DNA of 9,175 bases from Verrucomicrobiales bacterium (GTDB lineage Bacteria; Verrucomicrobiota; Verrucomicrobiia; Verrucomicrobiales; DEV007), in NCBI GenBank assembly GCA_002696885.1, contig NZSO01000055.1, forward strand, positions 9,153 through 18,327, written 5' to 3'. The notes below the pieces were generated by a model, which worked only from the letters and a program-made list of their open reading frames with translations, had not been told where the DNA came from and ran no database searches. How positions within the stretch are numbered: position 1 is the stretch's first letter; each line of letters begins with the position of its first letter. Shown here piece by piece: positions 1 through 7,307 of this stretch. The position numbers were made by a program, and so were the translations under genes.

Positions 1-825
1 ATCAGAATGGCAAGCACCCAAGACCATGGAAAAACTTGGTCCGAATTACGTTCAATTGGAAACTTCGGTGGCATTGTTGCAATGAGTACGATGATTCAAG
101 ATCAAAAAAATCCAGGTCATTACAGAGCGCTATTTCATGACGATGGAAGGTTTATATCTGAAAAATCAAAAAAACAAAATCCTACAGTCTTTACTCTATA
201 TAGCTGTCTATCAACTGATGGAGGGAAAAGTTGGCAAAATCCCGTTTCCATTTACTCCTCGAGTTTCATTCATCTCTGTGAGCCAGGAGCAGTACGATCC
301 CCCGATGGGAAGCAAATTGCAGTACTTCTCAGAGAAAATTCTAGGAGAAAAAATTCCTATTTGATTGTTTCTGATGACGAGGGTAAATCGTGGTCGAAAC
401 CAAAAGAATTACCAATCACCTTAACTGGAGATAGACACACTGCAAAATATCTTCCAGATGGAAGACTTTTTATTTCGTTCCGATGCAGAACAGCGATCGG
501 CTCTAAACTTGGAATCACTAAAAGTCCAGTTCCCCACGAAGGAGATTGGGCTGGATGGGTTGGAACTTATGACGATATTATGCAAGGCAAGCCAGGTCAG
601 TATGTTATTAAAATTGCAGATAATACAAAAAATTGGGATACCTCATACCCAGGTGTAGAAATTTTAGAGGATGGCAACATTCTAACAACTACATATGGTC
701 ACTGGAAACAAAACCAAGCACCATATATTATCGCCGTTCGTATCAAGGCCGCTGAGCTAGATGAGATTGCAAAAAATTCTCCCACTCTGGAGATAACTAA
801 AACCAGTATGGCCTTAAGAAAATAG
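1..825 (+). CDS. Sialidase-like BNR/Asp-box beta-propeller protein, 3' part (5' end outside window)
   Basis: The frame is open from the first base, and the ATG at 7 lies just before an Asp-box, so it is an internal Met and the true start is outside the window. Counting from that Met, three Asp-boxes of the type S/T-x-D-x-G-x-S/T-W are visible at residues 4-11, 69-76 and 122-129. An LREN segment lies at 107-111, a DRHTAKYLPDGR segment at 142-153, and a YPG...LEDG...TTY stretch at 214-230. This spacing is typical of the six-bladed propeller of the sialidase/BNR_2 superfamily. Classical members cleave terminal sialic acid from glycans outside the cytoplasm, but many PVC paralogues have no demonstrated sialidase activity. 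The arginines at 109 and 159/161 and Tyr214 could be active-site residues; the N-terminal blade that would settle this is missing. The gene ends in TAG, 114 nt before the cytochrome gene on the same strand. The fold is well supported; the substrate is unknown. Confidence 0.85.
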   Translation: MRMASTQDHGKTWSELRSIGNFGGIVAMSTMIQDQKNPGHYRALFHDDGRFISEKSKKQNPTVFTLYSCLSTDGGKSWQNPVSIYSSSFIHLCEPGAVRSPDGKQIAVLLRENSRRKNSYLIVSDDEGKSWSKPKELPITLTGDRHTAKYLPDGRLFISFRCRTAIGSKLGITKSPVPHEGDWAGWVGTYDDIMQGKPGQYVIKIADNTKNWDTSYPGVEILEDGNILTTTYGHWKQNQAPYIIAVRIKAAELDEIAKNSPTLEITKTSMALRK

Positions 826-849
826 TTCTAAGGAGTTATCATCAAATAT

Positions 850-876
850 CCTCTCACTTGATGAACCCTAGAGAGG
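850..876 (+). terminator. Weak hairpin after the sialidase-like gene, possible terminator
   Basis: CCTCTC at 850-855 is perfectly complementary to GAGAGG at 871-876, with a 15-nt loop, and is followed by TTTCTC. The stem is short, the loop long and the T-tract interrupted, so this is at best a weak intrinsic terminator or attenuator. No other candidate element was found in the 826-939 gap, and no convincing -35/-10 pair precedes the next gene. Confidence 0.2.
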
Positions 877-939
877 TTTCTCAGGAGACTTTGCTTGACG
901 AAAACACCTCACAAGCAGCAAAATCTGTAGTATCGCTCA

Positions 940-3861
940 ATGAAAAAATCTTTTTATAGGATAATCGTAATACCCATTCTTGCCATTATTGCTCACGCCA
1001 ATAACGATGACCATGTGAAAAACATGACCATGAGCAGGGCTCTTTTTGAAAATGATATTAAACCAATTTTCAAAGAACATTGTCTTAAGTGTCATGGCGG
1101 CGAAAAAACAAAATCCTCCTTCGATCTAAGCTCGAGAGAGAGCTTAATTGCTGGTGGAGACCAAGGTGATGCTATAATCGTTGGAAAACCAGATCAAAGC
1201 CCACTCATCGATTACCTAAGGCATAATGAAGAGCCATTTATGCCGCCAAAAGAACCAAAGCTACCAGAAAAATCGATTTCTCTAATTGAACAATGGATAT
1301 CACTTGGAGCTGCTTACGATAGTCCTTTGGTAGATAAAGAAAATAACAAAAGTGGGCCCATGAAAGTCACTAACGAGGATCGGAACTATTGGGCTTATTC
1401 TCCACTCAAATCAAATTTTGAGAATAGAAATAAAATTGATGATTTCGTCAAAACCAATCAAACCGCTTCACCTAGAGTTCTTAGTAGAAGATTACATTTT
1501 GATCTCATTGGCCTACCTCCAAAACCAGATCAGCTAGATAAATTTGTGAATAATTTTAGTGAGCAAAAATATAAATCATTAGTAGAGAGTTTATTATCAA
1601 GTCCTAAATTTGGAGAACGTTGGGCAAGGCACTGGTTAGATGTAGCACGATTTGGAGAAAGCCACGGTTTTGAACAGGACTACGATCGAAAGTTTGCATT
1701 TCATTATAGAGACTTTGTCATCCGTTCTTTTAATTCTGATATGCCATATGATGAATTTACAAAATGGCAAATCGCAGGCGATGAAATAGCACCTGAAGAT
1801 CCAATGGCAATGATGGCAACAGGGTTCCTAGGTGCAGGAGTCTATCCTACTCAAATTACAATCAGTGAAGCTGAAAGAATTCGTTATGATGCAATGGATG
1901 ACATGCTTGGAACCATAGGATCAGCAATGCTGGCTACAACCATAGCTTGTGCTCGGTGTCATGATCATAAATATGATCCCATCCCCACAAAAGACTATTA
2001 CCAAATGCTATCTGCTTTCACTACAACGGTGAGAAGTGATGTTGAAATCGACCTGGCTTCAATGAACCCACAAGATGATGAAAATCTAAGACAAAAAATA
2101 AATTCAACTAAGAATCATTTGATTTCCTATGAGAAGACTGAGCTTAGAGATTCATTTAAAAGGTGGTATAAAAAACAGGAAAGTTCTCCAAAAGTTAGTC
2201 AACCGACCAGTCCCTGGTCAGTCCTAAAAGCAAATCAAATCAAATCTAAAGGAGGCGCAAAATTTGTAAGAAAAAGCGATGGCTCCTATCTTGTTGAAGG
2301 CAATAATTCAGATTTCGATGTTTATACATTTATTACTAAGAATCCTCTTAACAAGATAAGCGCTATAAAAATTGAGGCTCTGAAAGATGACTCTATGGTC
2401 AAGGGTGGACCAGGAAGGGCATCAAATGGCAATATCGCGTTGTCTGATTTTAGTGTTCTATACAATGGTCAGAAAATTAAGCTGACCAATCCGAGAGCAA
2501 CATTTGAACAAAATAATCTTCCTATCGCTGCGTCTATAGATAATGACCCGAAATCTGCATGGGCAGTTGATCCTAAATTTGGAAAAAATCACACAGCAAT
2601 TTTTGATGTGGATCAAGGTGTAATTTCTAAGAATGAAGACACATTAGAATTTAGATTATCTTTCAATAACAATAAAAAACACAATATAGGAAAATTTCGA
2701 ATTTCATTATCTGAAAAGCACCCAGCAACCTTATCTATTAATGATGATAATTCTGGACCAGACAAAATAATAAAAGATATTCATCAAATTGTTAATTCTA
2801 GAAATGAAACTTCAGTTGATTCATCAATAGAAAAAATTCTTCCGCTTTTCAAAAAAATTGATCCTAGATGGTTAGAATTATCATCTCAAATAAAGGAACT
2901 TGAATCCAAACAGAAAAAGGAAATTACCAAAGTCATGGTTTGTACTGATGGAAATAAGGTAAAACCAATGCGCCATCATACTAGCAGTGGAAGTATTCCT
3001 GACTTTTACAAAAAAACTTATATTTTAAATAGAGGAGATGTAAGGCAAAAGGGAGAGATAGCTTCATTAGGGTTTCTGCAAGTATTGACGCGTGGTGAAA
3101 AACCAAAGTCAAAGGGTAGAACCGCAATAGCAGAGTGGGTCACTGATGTTGATAATGGTGCAGGGCATTTGCTGGCCCGAGTTATTGTTAATAGAATTTG
3201 GCAACATTATTTTGGAGAAGGTATCGTTAACACACCAAATGATTTTGGCTTTCAAGGGCAAAGGCCTACGAATCCAGAACTTTTAGATTGGTTAGCATTT
3301 CAATTAATCGATAATGGCTGGAGTTTAAAGCACATCCACCGGTTAGTTCTTGAAAGCAAAGTTTACCGCTCAATACGTGAGCCCAGAAGACTTGAAGCTG
3401 AAGCGATAAGAGACAATGCATTAGCTATATCGAATCTTTTGGATGAAACGATGTATGGGCCTGGAACACTTAACGAAAACATGACGCGAAGAAGTATCTA
3501 TTTTTTCATTAAAAGGAGTAAACTTGTTCCAATAATGCAATTGTTCGACTGGCCCGACTCTTTGACTAGTATGGGAAAAAGATCGGTAACGACCACCCCT
3601 TCACAAGCCTTAAGCTTTATCAATGACCCTAACATTAGAAAGATGGCCGTGGGTTTTGCGGATAGATTAATTGATTCAAAAGATCCAGTAAAACTTTCTT
3701 ACAGAATAGCATATGGTCGAGAACCGACGCCAATTGAGCATAAAAATGGAAACGATTTTCTTGAACAACAAATTGAAAGTTATTCAGGCAACAAGCAAAA
3801 AGCTCTCATTGACTTTTGTGGAGCGGTAATGAGCGCAAACGAATTTATTTATATCGAATAA
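940..3861 (+). CDS. Planctomycete-type cytochrome c / DUF1549 / DUF1553 protein (PSCyt1-PSCyt2-PSD1)
   Basis: 973 residues, a full-length member of the family. Residues 1-20 form a Sec signal peptide: KK, a hydrophobic run, then an AHA cleavage site. Residues 35-125 form the PSCyt1 cytochrome domain, with the haem c motif C48-L-K-C51-H52 and a later MPP (101-103) whose Met101 may be the distal ligand. DUF1549 (about 165-365) carries FGERWARHWLDVARF (224-238) and a second CxxCH, C337-A-R-C340-H341, followed by DHKYDPIPT. Residues 430-595 resemble a beta-sandwich or discoidin-like insert (AASIDNDPKSAWAVD). DUF1553 (about 690-945) shows LARVIVNRIWQHYFGEGIV (745-763) and the TPSQALSFINDP segment (886-897). 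The protein is expected to be exported and to bind haem; its reaction is unknown to me. Redox or carbohydrate-linked roles are proposed from context only. The ATG at 940 fits the signal peptide; no Shine-Dalgarno precedes it. The gene lies 2 nt before the DUF1501 gene and is probably co-transcribed with it. Confidence 0.95.
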   Translation: MKKSFYRIIVIPILAIIAHANNDDHVKNMTMSRALFENDIKPIFKEHCLKCHGGEKTKSSFDLSSRESLIAGGDQGDAIIVGKPDQSPLIDYLRHNEEPFMPPKEPKLPEKSISLIEQWISLGAAYDSPLVDKENNKSGPMKVTNEDRNYWAYSPLKSNFENRNKIDDFVKTNQTASPRVLSRRLHFDLIGLPPKPDQLDKFVNNFSEQKYKSLVESLLSSPKFGERWARHWLDVARFGESHGFEQDYDRKFAFHYRDFVIRSFNSDMPYDEFTKWQIAGDEIAPEDPMAMMATGFLGAGVYPTQITISEAERIRYDAMDDMLGTIGSAMLATTIACARCHDHKYDPIPTKDYYQMLSAFTTTVRSDVEIDLASMNPQDDENLRQKINSTKNHLISYEKTELRDSFKRWYKKQESSPKVSQPTSPWSVLKANQIKSKGGAKFVRKSDGSYLVEGNNSDFDVYTFITKNPLNKISAIKIEALKDDSMVKGGPGRASNGNIALSDFSVLYNGQKIKLTNPRATFEQNNLPIAASIDNDPKSAWAVDPKFGKNHTAIFDVDQGVISKNEDTLEFRLSFNNNKKHNIGKFRISLSEKHPATLSINDDNSGPDKIIKDIHQIVNSRNETSVDSSIEKILPLFKKIDPRWLELSSQIKELESKQKKEITKVMVCTDGNKVKPMRHHTSSGSIPDFYKKTYILNRGDVRQKGEIASLGFLQVLTRGEKPKSKGRTAIAEWVTDVDNGAGHLLARVIVNRIWQHYFGEGIVNTPNDFGFQGQRPTNPELLDWLAFQLIDNGWSLKHIHRLVLESKVYRSIREPRRLEAEAIRDNALAISNLLDETMYGPGTLNENMTRRSIYFFIKRSKLVPIMQLFDWPDSLTSMGKRSVTTTPSQALSFINDPNIRKMAVGFADRLIDSKDPVKLSYRIAYGREPTPIEHKNGNDFLEQQIESYSGNKQKALIDFCGAVMSANEFIYIE

Positions 3862-3863
3862 TT

Positions 3864-5318
3864 ATGAATCACTGCGGAAGAATACAGGAAGTTTCAAGTC
3901 GAAGATCGCTCTTACAAAAAGCGGGTGGAGGAATTGGTATGCTTGCTTTGAATTCACTTCTTAACCAGAATGGATTTGGATCAGGCAGTACTCAACTGAA
4001 CCCACTTGCGGAAAAAAAATCTCATCATGAAGCCAAAGCCAAAAATGTAATTTGGCTTTTCATCAATGGCGGACCTAGTCATGTAGACACGTGGGACTAC
4101 AAGCCTGGTCTTGTAAAAGCTGATGGCCAAAAGTTGGAAGGTTTTGATAAAACCACTGGTTTTTTTGATAATGCAGTCGGCCCTTTACTCAAGTCTCCTT
4201 TTGAATTTAAACAACATGGTAAGAGTGGCATGTGGGCTTCCTCGTTGTTTCCAAAACTCTCACAACACGTCGATAAAATGGCGTTCATTAAATCCTTTCA
4301 TACTCAATCCAATAATCATAGCCCAGCATTATTCATGGCAAATACAGGAGTTACTAGGATGAGCCACCCATGCGTAGGGAGTTGGGTCACCTATGGGCTA
4401 GGTTCAGAAAACGAGAACCTACCGGCATTTGTTGTGATGTCAGACCCACTCAATAGAGGCCTTCCAAAAGGGCATGCAGCAAATTGGAGTAGCGGATTCC
4501 TGCCTGGAGCCTATCAAGGAACGTGGGTTCGGTCGAAAGGAGAACCCATTCCAAATTTAAAAAGAATGAGCGATCTGAGTGATCAACAACAACGTGCTCA
4601 ATTAGATCTTATTGGTAAAATCAACAATGAGCATCTCAAAAAATATCCTCATGAAAAAGAATTAACTGCAAGGATCAGAAGCTTTGAACTTGCTTACAGA
4701 ATGCAACAAGAAGCACCAGAATGTTTTGAAATTGATAGTGAACCTGATCATGTTAAAAATTTATATGGGCTGAATGAGAAAAGGTGTTCTCATTTCGCCA
4801 GGCAATGTTTGATGGCAAGAAGGATGGTGGAACGTGGCGTGCGTTTCGTGCAGATCTATTCAGGTGGAATGGAAAATGCCAGAAGCTGGGATGGCCACGG
4901 AAACATACAAAAAAATCACTCACAATTTGCAGGCGAAACAGATCAACCCATTGCTGGACTTTTGTCAGATCTGGATCAAAGAGGTCTTCTTAAAGACACA
5001 CTTGTTATTTGGGGCGGTGAATTTGGAAGACTTCCGGTGTCTCAACTTTCAGGAGGAAAGCCTACCGGCCGAGATCATAACCCGCACGCCGGATGCTATT
5101 GGTTTGCAGGGGGAGGAGCAAAAGGAGGAACCTCCTATGGAGAGACCGACGAAATAGGCCATAAGGCTGCTGTCAATAAAGTAGAAATTCATGATATCCA
5201 CGCCACAATTCTCCACCTTCTTGGAATGGATCACAAGAAACTCACTTACTTGCATAGTGGGAGACGCTTTAGGCTGACTGATGTCTCCGGTAACGTCATT
5301 AATGATATTGTTGCGTAG
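3864..5318 (+). CDS. DUF1501 family protein, alkaline-phosphatase/sulfatase-like fold, Tat-like signal
   Basis: I chose the ATG at 3864 (484 residues), 2 nt after the upstream stop. A TTG 48 nt earlier is in frame but would overlap the cytochrome gene and push the signal away from the N-terminus. S12-R13-R14-S-L-L-Q-K followed by GGGIGMLALNSLL resembles a twin-arginine export signal, common at the start of DUF1501 proteins. Family hallmarks follow in order: WLFINGGPSHVDTWDYKP (64-81), HPCVGSWVTYGLG (168-180), WDGHGN (342-347), WGGEFGR (383-389), GRDHNPHAGCYWFAGGG (402-418), GETDEIG (426-432) and EIHDIHATILHLLGMDH (441-457), ending in RRFRLTDVSGNVI. The conserved Asp and His residues (D75, D343, H345, D404, H405, H443, H446) are plausible metal ligands by analogy with the alkaline phosphatase superfamily; this is inference. 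The reaction is unknown. Close coupling to the cytochrome-DUF1549-DUF1553 gene implies a shared periplasmic job. No Shine-Dalgarno is seen, so translation may be coupled to the upstream gene. Confidence 0.94.
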   Translation: MNHCGRIQEVSSRRSLLQKAGGGIGMLALNSLLNQNGFGSGSTQLNPLAEKKSHHEAKAKNVIWLFINGGPSHVDTWDYKPGLVKADGQKLEGFDKTTGFFDNAVGPLLKSPFEFKQHGKSGMWASSLFPKLSQHVDKMAFIKSFHTQSNNHSPALFMANTGVTRMSHPCVGSWVTYGLGSENENLPAFVVMSDPLNRGLPKGHAANWSSGFLPGAYQGTWVRSKGEPIPNLKRMSDLSDQQQRAQLDLIGKINNEHLKKYPHEKELTARIRSFELAYRMQQEAPECFEIDSEPDHVKNLYGLNEKRCSHFARQCLMARRMVERGVRFVQIYSGGMENARSWDGHGNIQKNHSQFAGETDQPIAGLLSDLDQRGLLKDTLVIWGGEFGRLPVSQLSGGKPTGRDHNPHAGCYWFAGGGAKGGTSYGETDEIGHKAAVNKVEIHDIHATILHLLGMDHKKLTYLHSGRRFRLTDVSGNVINDIVA

Positions 5319-5327
5319 ATTTAATTC

Positions 5328-6275
5328 TTAATTAGCTACTCGCTTTACATCGACCGTCACTTGCATTGATCGACGTTTACCTCCTCCATAAAATGTTCCT
5401 CTAATAGGTGCGACGTCGTCGTAATCTCTTCCTACCCCTATTTTAATGTATTGCTCGTTAACAACTTTATTATTCGTTGGATCAAGGCCAATCCAACCAG
5501 TTTTCGGTATATAAACCTCCACCCATGCATGTGAGGCTTGGGAGCCAATCATCACTTTTTCTTTGTTACCTTCGGAGGGGTCCCAAATATACCCAGAAAT
5601 GTATCTTGCAGGAATTTTCAAGCTCCTACAATAAGCAATTAATAAATGCGCATAATCCTGACAAACCCCCTTTTTTATTTTGAAAAATTCCTCAGCAGTT
5701 GTTTCTGAATTGGTTGAGTTCGTACAATACACACAAAGCTCAAAAACCATGCTCATTAAGGCGTAACAAGTTTGAAAAACGTCATTAGAGTTATCTTTTA
5801 CATCTAGGGCCTCTTTCCAAATCGGAAGAACTCTTTTTATATATGTGCTATCATTTAAAAATTCATATAGTTCCTCGTTGCTAGAAAGGTTCTCTAATTC
5901 AGAGTGATCCGATCCATAGGGCAACCTATCATAATCAACTTTGGATGTTATTGAAACTACTGAACGCGACTCTATAACAAGTTGCTTGTGAGGTGGATTG
6001 ACTTCAAAGTAATGAACCATATTACCGTAGAAATCTGGATATTCAGTAAGTTTTGTCGCAGGCAATACCGTCAAAAGATAAAAGTCAATTTTCTGATATG
6101 CATCCTCAGCAATTTTTAGGCGAACCTGATTCACATTTTCTCTGGTCTCCTCACTATAGTTAAAAACTGTCTTATGAGTGACAGAGTACTGAGAGGTATT
6201 TTTTATATTCTCAGTTTTCGAATTTACATCAACCTCTAAATCTTGGACAACTGAATTGGTTTGTGGGACGTTCAC
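5328..6275 (-). CDS. Transglutaminase-like cysteine protein, last gene of the ATP-grasp/alpha-E operon
   Basis: 315 residues. After a polar extension of about 28 residues comes the bacterial transglutaminase N-terminal domain (about 29-115; YSVTHKTVFNYSEE is its usual opening), then a transglutaminase core (about 165-270). The Cys-His-Asp triad is visible: C205 in GVCQDYAH, H249 in SHAWVEVY and D265 in LDPTNN. The tail DYDDVAPIRGTFYGGG (284-299) is typical of this subfamily, which is thought to act as a peptidase or amide-bond transferase rather than a protein cross-linker. No signal peptide is seen, so it is probably cytoplasmic. The start is forced to be GTG at 6275: an in-frame TAA immediately precedes it, and the first internal Met (86) would cut into the N-terminal domain. 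It lies 14 nt after the alpha-E gene without a Shine-Dalgarno. Its 3' end converges on the DUF1501 gene with 9 nt between stop codons, leaving no room for a conventional terminator. Confidence 0.93.
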   Translation of the reverse strand: MNVPQTNSVVQDLEVDVNSKTENIKNTSQYSVTHKTVFNYSEETRENVNQVRLKIAEDAYQKIDFYLLTVLPATKLTEYPDFYGNMVHYFEVNPPHKQLVIESRSVVSITSKVDYDRLPYGSDHSELENLSSNEELYEFLNDSTYIKRVLPIWKEALDVKDNSNDVFQTCYALMSMVFELCVYCTNSTNSETTAEEFFKIKKGVCQDYAHLLIAYCRSLKIPARYISGYIWDPSEGNKEKVMIGSQASHAWVEVYIPKTGWIGLDPTNNKVVNEQYIKIGVGRDYDDVAPIRGTFYGGGKRRSMQVTVDVKRVAN

Positions 6276-6289
6276 TTAATTAATAATTA

Positions 6290-7291
6290 TTATTGCTGTT
6301 GCTGATAGCTATGGGCGATATGCTCTGGTAAGGATGGAGCACTTACCGAAGAACTAGGTAAAAGAATGTAGTGGTCAAAAAATTGTTCGCCTATGAGGTT
6401 TATCTGTTCTTGTATCTGATCCAAGTAATCGTGCAAACCGAAACGATGAAGCTCTGATTTTCCATTAAAGTCTATTCTTGCAAGAAGAGATCCTGCGATA
6501 CGTTCAGCTTCATTGCTAAAATCCCCCCTTGGCGTTTTGGATATTTGATGAAGTATCGAGTCTACTTGATTTAAACAAAACCTTAACGATCTTGGAAAGT
6601 TTCCATCAAAAAGAAGTAAGTTAATACAATCATTTTTGCTGATTGTTGTGCCAACCGTTGTTAAGTAAGTCGTTCTGGCACTGCAGGATTTAAGAACCGT
6701 TGGCCATGGTGAAACCGATAAAGGTTTTTGTTCATACAAGGCCGGCATGTCAATAATACGTGTAGTTTTATCTGCCCTTTCTAAATATTTTCCTAGCTGA
6801 ATGAATAATGAGCCTTCGTTTTGAGCAATAGTTGACTGAACTAACCCTTGAAATAACAGTGAAAATCTTATGATTCGGTTAAAAAAATCATGCTGAGAAA
6901 ATTCCCACTCTATTTGAGCTGACTCACTGTTAAGAAAAAGATGAATTCGATTCAATTCTCTCCACATTTCCTCAGAAATTTTATCTCTAACCATTCTAGC
7001 ATTTTCCCGAGCAAATGATATGCATTGAACAATGCTATCAGAATTCAAATTTGAAAAGGAGAGAAATTCTAAACTGCCAACGTTTGTTTCTTGAGCTGAA
7101 ACTCTGTCATAGTCTTCATCGACACACAAAACTTCAAGGATAGGACGCCACCCTGAGTTATCCATAAGCCTCGAACTTTTCCCAAGATCCAGAAGAAATT
7201 GAGAGCTAGTCTCAAGCATGCGAGCAATATTTTCAGCTCTCTCAATATACCTGGACATCCAATAAAGGTTGTCTGCAGATCTAGATAACAT
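6290..7291 (-). CDS. Alpha-E domain protein (DUF403), middle gene of the ATP-grasp operon
   Basis: 333 residues, close to the usual length of alpha-E proteins, which are all-helical and fill the whole chain. The N-terminus MLSRSADNLYWMSRYIERAE is a near-consensus opening and fixes the ATG start. Other hallmarks are SFARENARMVRDKISEEMW (92-110), the LN of RELNRIH (111-117), and LGKYLERADKTTRIID (166-181). The biochemical role is unknown. The domain occurs almost always beside, or fused to, the circularly permuted ATP-grasp enzyme, and is assumed to be its partner or scaffold. No signal peptide or membrane segment is seen. The gene starts 16 nt after the ATP-grasp stop and ends 14 nt before the transglutaminase start, so the three are almost certainly one transcript. 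The chain ends with a polar tail, Ser/Pro-rich and then QQQ, followed by tandem TAA TAA stops. No Shine-Dalgarno is seen: the 20 nt before the ATG are an A-run and ACCCTTATCAA. Confidence 0.94.
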   Translation of the reverse strand: MLSRSADNLYWMSRYIERAENIARMLETSSQFLLDLGKSSRLMDNSGWRPILEVLCVDEDYDRVSAQETNVGSLEFLSFSNLNSDSIVQCISFARENARMVRDKISEEMWRELNRIHLFLNSESAQIEWEFSQHDFFNRIIRFSLLFQGLVQSTIAQNEGSLFIQLGKYLERADKTTRIIDMPALYEQKPLSVSPWPTVLKSCSARTTYLTTVGTTISKNDCINLLLFDGNFPRSLRFCLNQVDSILHQISKTPRGDFSNEAERIAGSLLARIDFNGKSELHRFGLHDYLDQIQEQINLIGEQFFDHYILLPSSSVSAPSLPEHIAHSYQQQQ

Positions 7292-7307
7292 TTGATAAGG
7301 GTTTTTT

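Noticed and set aside
895..933. TTGACG (895-900) and TAGTAT (928-933) as a promoter for the cytochrome gene
   Set aside because: The spacing is 27 nt instead of about 17, so the two hexamers cannot form one sigma-70 type promoter.
3816..3863. TTG at 3816 as the start of the DUF1501 gene
   Set aside because: It would add 16 residues overlapping the upstream gene and bury the twin-arginine-like signal; the ATG at 3864 fits the family.
4834..5157. A 107-codon open frame on the + strand inside the DUF1501 gene
   Set aside because: It lies wholly within strongly conserved DUF1501 motifs in another frame and its translation has no recognisable features.
5049..5255. Antisense open frame opposite the DUF1501 3' end
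   Set aside because: It is a shadow of the conserved coding sequence, with no start signal and no recognisable protein.
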